NCBI GenBank assembly: GCA_947489315.1
Contig: CANLCX010000005.1
Coordinates: 1-64,000, forward strand
Direction: 5' to 3'
From: an uncultured Sphingomonadaceae bacterium
GTDB lineage: Bacteria; Pseudomonadota; Alphaproteobacteria; Sphingomonadales; Sphingomonadaceae
DNA length: 64,000 nt
Part shown: piece after piece, positions 1 through 8,590 of the stretch
How the letters are laid out: the number at the start of each line of letters is the position of its first letter
How positions within the stretch are numbered: position 1 is the stretch's first letter
Made by a program: the position numbers and the translations under genes
The notes under the pieces: model-generated
Seen by the model: only the letters and a program-made list of their open reading frames with translations
Databases searched by the model: none
Told to the model about the DNA's origin: nothing

Positions 1-154
1 CATATCCAACACTCCATCTTCAAATCCAAAGATTAAAGTGTTGCGTCCACCAGTTGAAATCGCAGGATATTGCGGACACTAGGTATGTAAGTTGAAATAG
101 TCACAACCTCGCCGTACTAATGTTCTTTGGGGGAAAGCATGAGTACATAATGGA

Positions 155-694
155 TTGAAAACTATGATTGGGCTGGCATCTTTATTTTTGGTTTCAGTTG
201 CGATCGAACCAGCGGCTCAGCAGGAACAATGTTCCTATGACCCCGAAATATTGTCGATGGACTTTGAGAAATTTGATCAAGATGAGGATAGCGGATGGCG
301 GCAGGTGGCTCGGCAACCTGGTTGCGAAAAAGAAGCCGCCAAACTGATCAGAATCTATCGGCTCAATATGGAGCAGCGGCTTAGTGTACTGTATTTTCAC
401 GAAGGCCAAATGAAAGCTTTTGCCGAAGATTATCCAGAGGCAATTAGTGCCTTGCGTCAGTCCATGAAAAAGCAAGATGTTTTCGGCTGGAACCCATACG
501 TTCGAGCAACCATTGCTTTTTTGCAGCGGGACATTGATCAACTTAAAAAAGAACGTGATATTCTGAAGCAAACGGTTCGACCAGATTCTTTTGAAGGGGA
601 TTGGCCTCTCAACCTTGATGTGATTGATGCACTGATTAGGTGCTTCAAGAAGCCCTATAAAGAAGCATATTCATCGAATTCTTGCTCGAAATAG
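155..694 (+). CDS. Small secreted hypothetical protein
   Basis: Unrecognised protein of about 176-179 residues. The N-terminus (MIGLASLFLVSVAIEPAAQQ) looks like a cleavable signal peptide, so it is probably periplasmic. The rest is polar with many Lys/Glu and Asp/Gln, four or five Cys (including CSYDPE near the N-terminus and CFKKPYKEAYSSNSC at the C-terminus), and reads as helical, possibly TPR-like around 'EDYPEAISALRQSM'. The open frame begins with TTG at 155; ATG at 164 gives the tidier signal peptide. A strong purine-rich stretch (gggggaaagc) sits upstream, but in front of a different ATG (139) that reads only three codons. It stands alone, followed by a dispersed repeat. Confidence 0.6.
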   Translation: MKTMIGLASLFLVSVAIEPAAQQEQCSYDPEILSMDFEKFDQDEDSGWRQVARQPGCEKEAAKLIRIYRLNMEQRLSVLYFHEGQMKAFAEDYPEAISALRQSMKKQDVFGWNPYVRATIAFLQRDIDQLKKERDILKQTVRPDSFEGDWPLNLDVIDALIRCFKKPYKEAYSSNSCSK

Positions 695-717
695 ATCGCA
701 GATTTGATCAAAATGTC

Positions 718-746
718 GTGTCCGCTTTTGCGCCCACAGCGGACAC
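718..746 (+). repeat. Dispersed repeat, copy 1 (5' hairpin half)
   Basis: Perfect 8-bp inverted arms gtgtccgc (718-725) and gcggacac (739-746) around the loop ttttgcgcccaca. The same unit recurs at about 2.6, 27.0, 28.0 and 28.5 kb. This copy lacks the second half (cccgaaagcggac) seen in the full-length copies. Confidence 0.75.
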
Positions 747-851
747 AAAGGGTCGGGGGCAAACCGAACCTTGTTCTTTCCAAAAGAGGAGTTCAAACCG
801 GTTCGTCTTGTTGATATTGATAGCGCAGCTTTTTTGCCTATTCTTAAGCCT

Positions 852-2528
852 ATGATCATCTTGAACCGCACATTGATTTTTCTATGCGTCATTTTTTTCA
901 TGGGCGCATTGCCATCCTATTCTCAAGCGAATGATGGTCCGCCCAGTGACCCAGCAAGTTCAGCAGTTATCAAGGCACATATGGCGTTTCTAGCTGATGA
1001 TCTCATGGAAGGGCGTGAAGCGGGAACGGTCGGTGAAGCTCGGTCGGCCTTGTATATCGCCACTCAGTTTGAGGCTCTTGGTCTTAAGCCAGCAGGAGAA
1101 AATGGCGTTTATGTGCAGGCGGTACCGCTTCGTTCAGCGCAGTTAAATTTGTCCGATTTCGAATTTTCTGTTCAAACAGATGGACAGCTGCAGTCGTTTG
1201 AGAATGGCAGCGATGTGGCTGTATCCAGCAGCTTTGCAAGCACAGACCTGTCTGTCGCAGGAGAGATTGTTTTTGCTGGACATGGCATCACGGCGCCAGA
1301 ACTGGGCATTGATGATTATGGTGGCTTGGACGTTAGTGGTAAAGTCGTCGCTGTAATCGGTGGTCCACCATCTTTTTTGCCCTCGGAGGAAGCGGCACAT
1401 TTTGGTTCTTCCAGTCAAAAACGCTTAATGGCCGAGGCCCAGGGTGCTATTGGGGTAATCATCATTTGGACGCCGGCATTGGAAAAGCGCTATCCTTTTG
1501 ATTTTTTGAAGACCCTTTTCAAGTCCTGGAACATGACGTGGAGTGATACGGCAGGAAAGCCAAATATCGAAGCTCCCAAAATTACGTTACGAGCATTCGT
1601 CCGGGGCGATGCAACGGAGGCTATCTTTAGCGGCGCACCGATGACGGCGGCCGAAGCAATCGCTAAAAGCGAAGTTGGACCAGTGAAGGGGTTTGTATCA
1701 AAATCCACTGTAAAACTGTCTCTACAAACCAAACATGATGATACGCGTCAGTCCCGGAACGTCGCAGCGTTGCTACCAGGATCAGATCCCGCCTTATCGG
1801 ATGAAATCATCGTCTTGACCGCTCATTATGACCATGTTGGTATTTGCGCTCCTGACAAAGAGGATAAAATTTGCAATGGCGCTTTGGACAATGCCTTTGG
1901 CACCGCGCTTTTGCTGGACGTTGCCCGTGCATTGGCGGCACAAGAAACGCCACCGGCAAGATCAATCTTGTTTCTCGCGGTCGGAGCCGAAGAAAAAGGC
2001 CTGCTAGGTTCTGACTATTTCGCCGCGTTTCCGACCGTTCCGCGAAACCAGATCATTGCGAATATCAATCTGGATGGCGGGTTTCCATTTTACGACTTTA
2101 GTGATGTTATCGCCTTTGGCGCGGAACAGTCCCAAATGGGAGAACAATTGCAATCTGCTATTTCAAAAATCGGTTTAACGCTGGCTCCAGACCCCTTTCC
2201 AGAACAGGGTATTTTTACTCGGTCTGATCAATATTCTTTTGTTAAACGCGGCATACCGGCGCTTTTTCTTTACAATGGTTTTACCGATATGGACGGGCAG
2301 AATAAGGGTCAGGCCATCTGGGACTCATTTCTGGTTGAGCACTACCATGAGCCATCTGATGATCTGTCCCTGCCGATTGATTACAATGTATCCGCCAAAT
2401 TTTCTCATGTGTTTCGTTTGCTCACATTGGAGGTCGCAAATGCTCCATCCCGACCATTATGGTATGATGATAGCGTTTTCGGAAAGCGCTTCGCTCCGGA
2501 TGAACCAAAGGCGCAGCGGCCAAGGTGA
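852..2528 (+). CDS. Secreted M28 family metallopeptidase with PA-like insert
   Basis: Zinc aminopeptidase-type exopeptidase, exported. From ATG 852 the protein has 558 residues, starting with a signal peptide (MIILNRTLIFLCVIFFMGAL, cleavage near SYSQA). The frame is open further upstream from TTG 771, but that would put 27 polar residues ahead of the signal. Residues about 40-290 hold the usual N-terminal part of M28 peptidases, including a PA-domain-like stretch (GKVVAVIGGPPSF). The co-catalytic zinc set is complete: His325 in LTAHYDHVG, Asp346 in GALDNAFG, Glu380/381 in GAEEKGLLGS, Asp408 in NINLDGG and His499 in YHEPSDD. Likely substrate is small peptides; actual specificity cannot be read from sequence. 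Monocistronic. Confidence 0.9.
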   Translation: MIILNRTLIFLCVIFFMGALPSYSQANDGPPSDPASSAVIKAHMAFLADDLMEGREAGTVGEARSALYIATQFEALGLKPAGENGVYVQAVPLRSAQLNLSDFEFSVQTDGQLQSFENGSDVAVSSSFASTDLSVAGEIVFAGHGITAPELGIDDYGGLDVSGKVVAVIGGPPSFLPSEEAAHFGSSSQKRLMAEAQGAIGVIIIWTPALEKRYPFDFLKTLFKSWNMTWSDTAGKPNIEAPKITLRAFVRGDATEAIFSGAPMTAAEAIAKSEVGPVKGFVSKSTVKLSLQTKHDDTRQSRNVAALLPGSDPALSDEIIVLTAHYDHVGICAPDKEDKICNGALDNAFGTALLLDVARALAAQETPPARSILFLAVGAEEKGLLGSDYFAAFPTVPRNQIIANINLDGGFPFYDFSDVIAFGAEQSQMGEQLQSAISKIGLTLAPDPFPEQGIFTRSDQYSFVKRGIPALFLYNGFTDMDGQNKGQAIWDSFLVEHYHEPSDDLSLPIDYNVSAKFSHVFRLLTLEVANAPSRPLWYDDSVFGKRFAPDEPKAQRPR

Positions 2529-2535
2529 GCATTTG

Positions 2536-2599
2536 ACGTCCGCTTTCGGGATAAAGCCGTCACAACGCTAGGGTCCGCTACGGGCGCAAAAGCGGCACT
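2536..2599 (-). repeat. Dispersed repeat, copy 2 (full length, reverse)
   Basis: Read on the minus strand it runs gtgccgcttttgcgcccg..gcggac, then about 20 bases, then tatcccgaaagcggacgtc. It aligns over about 64 bases with the plus-strand copy at 27969-28033. It lies in the convergent gap between the M28 peptidase gene and the 2632-2901 gene. Confidence 0.7.
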
Positions 2600-2631
2600 A
2601 GCGCTGACCCAAGCAGTCCAAACGCAGCCCG

Positions 2632-2901
2632 CTATAAATCGGCCATGATTTTTTCAATTTCATCAAACAGGATTTCGAAAACGCTTGTTTCCTGGGGATT
2701 TAATTGCGCAATATTTTCCGTGGCCATGCGCAGATTGTCGATGTCCGCACTGGTTCCCATTGCCATATTCTGAAGCAAGGAATTGACCTTGAAAATGGCG
2801 CGGGTCACGCGGTCGGACTGCGCATAGTTGCTTCCGACGCGCGCAAGCAGAGTGTGCAAACTGTCGCGCATGCTGTGCAATGGACCGGTTAAATCAACCA
2901 T
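2632..2901 (-). CDS. Small hypothetical protein, partner of lipoprotein 2915-3919
   Basis: An 89-residue soluble, helical protein I do not recognise. It opens MVDLTGPLHSMRDSLHTLL, has no signal peptide or membrane segment, and ends in an acidic amphipathic helix (ILFDEIEKIMADL). The start is well supported: aaaggagaggtga sits immediately before the ATG at 2901. It begins 13 bases downstream of the lipoprotein gene on the same strand, so the two are almost certainly one transcript and may work together. Function unknown. Confidence 0.65.
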   Translation of the reverse strand: MVDLTGPLHSMRDSLHTLLARVGSNYAQSDRVTRAIFKVNSLLQNMAMGTSADIDNLRMATENIAQLNPQETSVFEILFDEIEKIMADL

Positions 2902-2914
2902 TCACCTCTCCTTT

Positions 2915-3919
2915 TCAAAACACTCTGGCAATCGCGGCAAGATGACTGAGCGCCCGGCGCAGCCGCGTCCGGGTGACCGCCGCTGCCCTTCGCTTTTCAT
3001 CCAGCGTGAGGAGCCGCTTATCACCAAATAACAGGCCGTGATAATCGCTATGCGTCGCGCGCAACATGTCTACGGTCCGCGCCAATGCGATGGCCAGTTC
3101 CGGCAATGCCTCTTGCCGTTCGATCAATGTCATTTGCTGGGCAGCGAAGCGGTGCCGGCCTTCGAAATCCTCAGCGGAAACCCGGGGCAGGCGGCGCGTG
3201 ACAAGCGTCAGCCGGTTGTTAACTTGCCCATCCATGACGCGCAACCAACGCTGATTAATCCGGTCCAGCCTGTCGATATCATCGGCAAAAGCGGCCTGAT
3301 CCATCTGAATCTCGATTTTGCGCAAGTCATCAACCCGCGCGGCTTCATCGATCATCTCGCCAAGCAATGACAGTGTATCTGCAACCGCGCCTTTCTGATC
3401 ATCCGTCAAAACCGGAAGGGCACCGCCTTCTTGCCCGGTCAGGTTTCCCAAATCGGACGCGATGGCATCCAAATTTGCCTGTGCACCAATCAGCGTTTCG
3501 GCCAGGTCCGTGGGTTCGCGTGTGATTATGGCATCGACGGCGTCAAAATAGGCCACCAGGCCATCAATCACCGCCAGCGATGGACCAAAGTCCTGACGCG
3601 TCAGCCGCGTCAATTGAAAATCATTATCCTGCCTGTTGCCTTTGCGGCAGATTGTTTCGCCTTTTGCTGTTGCACCCTGCGCGATGAGCGGTGTGGGCAA
3701 ACGGCAATTAGGATCTGAGGCTACCAGATCGATAAGCGCATTTCGGTTTTCAGCTTGCACATCCGCCATCAAAACCCGCGTCGCATCGGTGGCGGTACGC
3801 GCCGCCTCGGTCATGGTTCCGGCACGTTCCATCCGGATCGTGTTGGTGGCACAACCAGACAATATGATCGCCAACACCAACGCCATGGAAGGCCCAGAAA
3901 GTCGGTAGAGCTTCGACAC
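2915..3919 (-). CDS. Hypothetical lipoprotein, helical
   Basis: 334 residues. An N-terminal lipoprotein signal with lipobox LSGC (Cys23) is followed by ATNTIRMERAGTMTEAARTA, so the mature protein is probably membrane-anchored in the periplasm. The remainder is predominantly alpha-helical and Ala/Asp/Arg rich, with long amphipathic helices (DDLRKIEIQMDQAAFADDI, RRAAAVTRTRLRRALSHLAA). It has two Cys besides the lipid Cys (PNCRLP and ETICRKG) that could form a disulfide. I do not recognise a named family. First gene of a two-gene unit with 2632-2901; a LacI-operator-like palindrome lies 23-36 bases upstream of its start codon. Confidence 0.7.
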   Translation of the reverse strand: MSKLYRLSGPSMALVLAIILSGCATNTIRMERAGTMTEAARTATDATRVLMADVQAENRNALIDLVASDPNCRLPTPLIAQGATAKGETICRKGNRQDNDFQLTRLTRQDFGPSLAVIDGLVAYFDAVDAIITREPTDLAETLIGAQANLDAIASDLGNLTGQEGGALPVLTDDQKGAVADTLSLLGEMIDEAARVDDLRKIEIQMDQAAFADDIDRLDRINQRWLRVMDGQVNNRLTLVTRRLPRVSAEDFEGRHRFAAQQMTLIERQEALPELAIALARTVDMLRATHSDYHGLLFGDKRLLTLDEKRRAAAVTRTRLRRALSHLAAIARVF

Positions 3920-3941
3920 AAAAATGGTCCTATTCTCAATT

Positions 3942-3955
3942 TGAGAGCGCTCTTA
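3942..3955. promoter_or_regulatory. LacI-family-like operator palindrome
   Basis: tgagagcgctctta contains the perfect 10-base palindrome agagcgctct (3944-3953). It resembles the TGNNANCGNTNNCA pattern of LacI/GalR-family operators (central CG, flanking TG/CA, here TG/TA). It sits just upstream of the minus-strand lipoprotein gene where a promoter would be. No LacI-type regulator is encoded in this window, so the assignment rests on pattern only. Confidence 0.35.
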
Positions 3956-4178
3956 TAGCATATCTGGGTTCAAACGTCCTCATATCAGCTAACTGCGATG
4001 GCTTAGAGCCCGCGATGGGCACATCAGCATTGCGGGTGATATCTATTTAGCGTTTGAGACACGGGCGAGAATGTGATGATTTGCACGTGCGACAAACAAT
4101 TATCGCCAACCAGACTGCGCGCCCAGGCAATGAATTGTTGGCCGGGCTCTGATCCAAGTCTTGAGTCCGATTGCCGCC

Positions 4179-5603
4179 TTAACTACCACCTAACGCCTGC
4201 CACAACGCAACCCGCGCGCGCGATGCTCGGCCATTGGCAATGGCGACCTGCGTTCGGGTGGTGTTTAGAGTCCGGCGGGCGTTGAGGACATCGCGAAAAT
4301 CGCTCAGCCCGTTGCGGTAGCGAATGCCGAGCAAATATTCGGCATCTTTTTCGAGCTTTTCCTGCGCCATCAGCGCGGTCACTTCGGCATCTACCGAGGC
4401 GACTTGACCATAAGCGGTCTCGGTTTCTCCCAAGGCGGTGAAGACCGTCCCGCGATAGGAAGCAAACGCTTCGCGGGCATTGGCTTTGCTCTGGTCAATC
4501 TGCGCGCCGACCCGACCAAAATCCAACAAGGGTCCAGCAATGCCTGCGCCCAGACTGCCGACCACAGCATCATTGCTGAACAGATCGCCTAGCGCGAAGG
4601 AGAGTAGGCCGATGGCCCCAGAGAGGGTTAGCTTTGGAAAGCGCTGCGCAGCGGCAGCGGCAATGTCCGCATCGGCGGCGGCCAGTCTGGCTTCGGCAGC
4701 GGCGACATCAGGACGGGCGCGCAGCATTTCAGACGGTGCGCTCAGCGGCGGTTGCGGCGCATCGTACAGGATGGTTTCGCTCTTCAGACTGTCCAGCACC
4801 GTTGCAGTATCTTGGCCGGTCAGGGTTACCAGCGCACCGACAATAATGGCGCGTTCGCCGGGTAGCGCAGCTAATCGGGACCGAGCATCGGCGATCAGGC
4901 TTTGCGCTTGCACCGCGTCAAGCCCGGGAGATATTCCGGCTTTGGCTCGGGTGTCGGTCAGGCGCATCAGATTTTCAGCGGCCGCCAGATCTTCCTCCAG
5001 AACGGTCGCGCGGGCCTGCAAGGTGCGCCAGTCCACGACATTGGCGGCGATGGCAGATATCAGGCCAAGCCGAACCGCGGCCGCATCGGCAGTGGCGGCG
5101 TTGATCCGAATATTGGCCGCTCGCGCACTGGCGCGTAAGCCACCAAAGATATCAGCATCCCAATTGGCAGTGATATTAGCGCCATAGCTGGTCTGATTGC
5201 GGTCAATGCTAATTCCGGCTGGCAGGTTTGCCCCGATACTATCGGGGTTAATGCGTGTTCGCGTGATGCTGCTGTCAACATCCACCGAGGGCAGGCGATT
5301 GGCGTTAGCGCCCTTTGCCATCGCGCGGGCTGCATCGATCCGCGCCAGAGCAGCGGCCAATGTCGGCGCATTCTCTTCGGCGGCGTCTCGCAAGGCGCGA
5401 AAGGCGGGGTCATCGGTGGGAAGTAGATCATCCAGCGTCTGACGGTCCTGCGCAACGACATCGGATGCCAGCGCAAATGCAGTGGGAGGGACGACACTTG
5501 CCGGGTTCAGAGCGGGGTCGGGCTTGCCAGCGCCCAGCGTGGAGCATCCCGCCACCAGGAGAGATGTTGTCAAAGCAAGAGCGATCCTGATCGACTGGGT
5601 CAT
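4179..5603 (-). CDS. NodT/OprM-type outer-membrane efflux lipoprotein
   Basis: Outer-membrane channel of a tripartite exporter, 474 residues. It has a lipoprotein signal with lipobox LVAGC (Cys20) and two tandem OEP repeats. Recognisable landmarks are LLPTDDPAFRALRDAAEENAP, the first-repeat helix ALARIDAARAMAKGANANRL, 'PSVDVDSSITR', RARPDVAAAEARLAAADADI and AAAQRFPKLTLSG. The second half has a partner-facing helix ending YRNGLSDFRDVLNARRTL. Last gene of the 8500-to-4179 operon; its start overlaps the stop of the adaptor gene by 4 bases, so they are translationally coupled. Confidence 0.92.
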   Translation of the reverse strand: MTQSIRIALALTTSLLVAGCSTLGAGKPDPALNPASVVPPTAFALASDVVAQDRQTLDDLLPTDDPAFRALRDAAEENAPTLAAALARIDAARAMAKGANANRLPSVDVDSSITRTRINPDSIGANLPAGISIDRNQTSYGANITANWDADIFGGLRASARAANIRINAATADAAAVRLGLISAIAANVVDWRTLQARATVLEEDLAAAENLMRLTDTRAKAGISPGLDAVQAQSLIADARSRLAALPGERAIIVGALVTLTGQDTATVLDSLKSETILYDAPQPPLSAPSEMLRARPDVAAAEARLAAADADIAAAAAQRFPKLTLSGAIGLLSFALGDLFSNDAVVGSLGAGIAGPLLDFGRVGAQIDQSKANAREAFASYRGTVFTALGETETAYGQVASVDAEVTALMAQEKLEKDAEYLLGIRYRNGLSDFRDVLNARRTLNTTRTQVAIANGRASRARVALWQALGGS

Positions 5604-6628
5604 TTGGTTTCACTCGCCTTTTTCACGCCATTTCTGGCACCATTTTTTGCCCGGACGAAAGCATCCACTTGCTGGCCGACAAAAAAGCCTTGATCGGAAG
5701 GGATCTGATAGATGAGTTGCAAGACCCGGACATCGACCCGTTCTGTCGCGGAATTGGTCAGCGAGGTTTTGGGTGTGACCAGCGGTTCGGCCCGGACAAA
5801 TTGGGCTTTGACGCGTTGATTGGCCTGTCCGCGCGGACTAACCACGGCTTCTTTGCCCATCTCGACCCGGCCAATTTCATTTTCGTCAATATCGATCCGG
5901 ACATGTAGCGGCGTGGTATTGCCGATTTCCATATAGGGATCACCGCCGCCGCCTTGCGGTCCGCCGGGATTGGCATATTCGCCGGGGCGGATATTGACCG
6001 ACAATATTTCCGCAGCAATCGGCGCTTTTACAGTGAGCCGTCCGAGATCGGTCGTGGCGCGGGCGCGAGCGGCCTCGGCGCTGCGAATATCGGCTTCGGC
6101 CTGTCTCAGCTGGGCTTGGGCGGTTCGGACGGCGCCGCTGCGATCAATGACTTCCTGCCGCGATACGGCGCGAGGGTCTTCGATGCCGCTGTACAGGGAT
6201 GATTGCTGCCGGGCTGTCGTCAGTTGCGCCCGGGCGGTTTCACGCGCAGCGCGGGCCTGCGCAATCGCCGCGCTGGCTTCGCTGATTTGCGAGCGGATGG
6301 CGCGATCATCAACCAGAAATAGCGGCTGGCCAGCGATGACCTGGTCGCCGGGAGATACATAGACTTTGGTGATAATGCCCGCGAGGCTGGTGCCGATACT
6401 GATCACTTCGCTCGACGGTTCGACAACGCCTGCGCCGGCAACGCTGGGATCATTGCCAAAAGCGGCTGTCGCTGTGGGCGGACTAGTCGCTGGCTGTTCC
6501 TCGCTGCGATCCGGTTGGCCGCTCAGGACAATGATGATGGCCACGATGATGGCCACGACCGCCAGGATAGGCAAAATCGTGCGCACGAAACTCACTTGTT
6601 TCAGCCGGTTCAATAATGTCTCTAACAC
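5600..6628 (-). CDS. HlyD/DevB-type periplasmic adaptor subunit
   Basis: Membrane fusion protein linking the inner-membrane ABC transporter to the outer-membrane channel. From GTG 6628 (aaagga eight bases upstream) it is 342 residues. A cytoplasmic tail is followed by one membrane segment (about residues 17-36, rich in Ile/Val), the biotinyl-lipoyl half 'SLAGIITKVYVSPGDQVIAG', a long coiled-coil hairpin of Ala/Arg/Gln-rich helices (about 110-200), the second lipoyl half (LTVKAPIAAEILSVNIRPGE) and a beta-barrel domain. The frame stays open upstream to 6748 inside the ATPase gene, but that extension has no supporting ribosome site. DevB-like by context with the FtsX-type permease. Confidence 0.9.
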   Translation of the reverse strand: MLETLLNRLKQVSFVRTILPILAVVAIIVAIIIVLSGQPDRSEEQPATSPPTATAAFGNDPSVAGAGVVEPSSEVISIGTSLAGIITKVYVSPGDQVIAGQPLFLVDDRAIRSQISEASAAIAQARAARETARAQLTTARQQSSLYSGIEDPRAVSRQEVIDRSGAVRTAQAQLRQAEADIRSAEAARARATTDLGRLTVKAPIAAEILSVNIRPGEYANPGGPQGGGGDPYMEIGNTTPLHVRIDIDENEIGRVEMGKEAVVSPRGQANQRVKAQFVRAEPLVTPKTSLTNSATERVDVRVLQLIYQIPSDQGFFVGQQVDAFVRAKNGARNGVKKASETK

Positions 6629-6656
6629 CTTGTCATCCTTTGCTTGTCTTTCCCGA

Positions 6657-7364
6657 TCAATGATCAGGCATTTCTGTGCCATCATGGGTGATGCGACCAT
6701 CTTCCATGACCAATATGCGGTCCGCCAGATCGAAAATGCGGTTGTCATGAGTGACGATGATCACCGTGCGCTCGGGTGCGAGCGCGACTTCGCGCAACAG
6801 GTCCATCACTCGCCGTCCCGATTTTGCATCCAGCGCCGCGGTGGGCTCGTCGCAAACCACCAGCCGCGGTTCGTGGACCAGCGCGCGGGCAATTGCGACG
6901 CGCTGTTGCTGGCCGCCGGATAACTGCCGGGGTAACTTGTCCGCCTGATCAGCAATATTGAGCTTGTCGAGCATTGCGCGGCCGCGCTCCACCGCTTCGT
7001 CGCGCTTCATGCCTGCCGCGACCAGCGGGACCGACGCATTTTCGGCAGCGGTCAAGGTCGGGATGAGATTATATTGCTGAAAAATGAAACCGATATTCGA
7101 TAGCCGGAACCGGACCAGATCATTGTCGGACAGGCTGTAAATATCCTGCCCAAAAACCGAGACTGATCCGTCGGTCGGATAAAGTATGCCGGCAATAATC
7201 GAAATCATGGTGGTTTTGCCCGAACCGGACTCCCCAACCAGATAGGTCAACTCACCAGACCGGATTTCAGCGTCGATGCCGTGCAACACCCGGATCATCT
7301 GGCTGCCAGCGCTGAATTCCTTGACGATGCCGTTAATCGTGATCGCCGTGCGTTTCTCGCTCAT
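6657..7364 (-). CDS. ABC transporter ATP-binding protein (DevA/MacB type)
   Basis: 235-residue nucleotide-binding subunit. Walker A GESGSGKTT at about 44-52, Q-loop Gln in FIFQQYNL (about 96), signature LSGGQQQR at about 148-155, Walker B LVVCDEP at about 168-174, switch His in IVTHDNR (about 206). The signature and Walker A sequence are those of the LolD/MacB/DevA group that pairs with FtsX-like permeases. Start taken at ATG 7364, which overlaps the permease stop codon as ATGA; the longer frame to 7472 lies inside the permease gene. Confidence 0.93.
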   Translation of the reverse strand: MSEKRTAITINGIVKEFSAGSQMIRVLHGIDAEIRSGELTYLVGESGSGKTTMISIIAGILYPTDGSVSVFGQDIYSLSDNDLVRFRLSNIGFIFQQYNLIPTLTAAENASVPLVAAGMKRDEAVERGRAMLDKLNIADQADKLPRQLSGGQQQRVAIARALVHEPRLVVCDEPTAALDAKSGRRVMDLLREVALAPERTVIIVTHDNRIFDLADRILVMEDGRITHDGTEMPDH

Positions 7365-8500
7365 CTGAACACCTCGGCCGGCTCGGTTTTCAGCACGCTG
7401 CGCAGGGCGAGCCAGCCGGTGATCAGGATCATCGTCATGACCACCAATGCGGTGAGAACAGGAATTTCCCAAGGCGTATAAAAGCCCTTGAAATCAGGTG
7501 AGTTGGCGGCACCCGAAGCGATAAAAATAGCGGCCAGCAATATCCCGATCCCATAACCGACCAGCCCGACCAGCAACGCTTGCGCGGCGACCATCATGCG
7601 GATTTTATTGTTGGTAACGCCAATGGCTTTGAGCGCGCCAAATTGCTTGATATTGTCACGAATGAACAGGCTGAAAGTCAGGCCAACAATTGCGACGCCG
7701 ACAATGAAGCCGAGCGCGACAGTGATGCCGAAATTGACTGGAATGCCGGTGTTTTCGATGATGAAATCAACGCCGTCGCGGGCAAATTCTTCACGGGTCC
7801 GTGCTTTCAGCCCGGTGGCTTCGGTAATCCGCGTAGTGACTTGTTTGGCCGTCAGTCCATCGGACGCGCTGGCCAAGATGAAGGACATGCGGTTGCGCGT
7901 GCCGGGCACGAAAGCCAGCGCGTTGGAATAGCGGGTGTAGAGGATGACCTGGCTGGTGAAACTGGGGTCCACATCCACAATCCCGCGGATAACGGCGCGC
8001 CGGTCGTTCAGTTCCAGACGCACGCCGATGGGATCAAAGCCTTCGGGAAATAATTTTGCCGCGCCGACACTGTCGATGATCACGGCATCCGGTTCGTAAA
8101 GCGCCTCGCGGCTGCCCTTGATGAATTTTTTGGGTAGGCCGATCAAGGTCGCATCATCCACACCGACGACGGTTACACCTTCCAGATCCCCTTCGGGCGT
8201 CCGCACCGTAGCCCCGGATCGCAGCAACGGCGAGGCCCATTCGACACCATTGACCGAGCGGACCTTGTCCAAGGCGGTTGGCGGCATTGGCAATGCGACG
8301 TCAGGGGTCCGGCTGACCGGATCCATGACCCAGATATTGGCAGTCGGAATATTATAAACGGCGGTTGCCCCGCGTTCGATAAGATTGATGAAGATGGTCA
8401 GTTGCTGCGAAATAAGCAGCGCCGAAAACGCGACGCCGAATAGCAGGCCAAAGAATTTCTGGCGATCTCCCGTCAACATTCTGATGGCAATCCACGTCAT
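7361..8500 (-). CDS. FtsX-like (DevC-type) ABC permease
   Basis: Inner-membrane permease of 379 residues with the FtsX/MacB topology: one N-terminal membrane helix (GLLFGVAFSALLISQQLTIF), a large periplasmic domain (about 50-245), and three C-terminal helices (about 250-375, including FGITVALGFIVGVAIVGLTF). The opening MTWIAIRMLTGDRQKFFGLL is typical of DevC permeases (usually about 380 residues), which supports ATG 8500 over the open frame reaching 8563 into the divergent regulator promoter. First gene of the operon permease-ATPase-adaptor-channel. DevBCA systems are known to export glycolipids in cyanobacteria; the cargo here is unknown. Confidence 0.9.
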   Translation of the reverse strand: MTWIAIRMLTGDRQKFFGLLFGVAFSALLISQQLTIFINLIERGATAVYNIPTANIWVMDPVSRTPDVALPMPPTALDKVRSVNGVEWASPLLRSGATVRTPEGDLEGVTVVGVDDATLIGLPKKFIKGSREALYEPDAVIIDSVGAAKLFPEGFDPIGVRLELNDRRAVIRGIVDVDPSFTSQVILYTRYSNALAFVPGTRNRMSFILASASDGLTAKQVTTRITEATGLKARTREEFARDGVDFIIENTGIPVNFGITVALGFIVGVAIVGLTFSLFIRDNIKQFGALKAIGVTNNKIRMMVAAQALLVGLVGYGIGILLAAIFIASGAANSPDFKGFYTPWEIPVLTALVVMTMILITGWLALRSVLKTEPAEVFR

Positions 8501-8550
8501 CCTATCCAGCCTTTTGTGATTGGGGTTGAACATGGAGATAGTAAGAGACA

Positions 8551-8590
8551 TAATGAACGTCAACGTTTTATTATACGGATGCGTTCATTA
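8551..8590. promoter_or_regulatory. Probable TetR-family operator in divergent promoter
   Basis: Perfect 9-base inverted repeat taatgaacg (8551-8559) / cgttcatta (8582-8590), located between the exporter operon start (8500, minus) and the TetR start (8591, plus). The position fits autoregulation plus control of the exporter. The long 22-base spacer suggests two dimer half-sites or that the arms extend over a promoter; the spacer itself contains aacgtcaacgttt. Confidence 0.6.

Noticed and set aside
60-82. Possible sixth copy of the dispersed repeat (gcggacact at 72-80)
   Set aside because: Only the right arm matches; the loop and left arm are absent.
4480-5187. Long plus-strand open frame (235 codons) inside the outer-membrane factor gene
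   Set aside because: Antisense shadow of a clearly coding NodT-type gene; Arg/Ser/Ala composition typical of antisense frames in this codon usage and no start signal.
6530-6560. Tandem gatgatggccac repeat
   Set aside because: Encodes the Ile/Val/Ala-rich membrane helix of the adaptor; explained by coding sequence.
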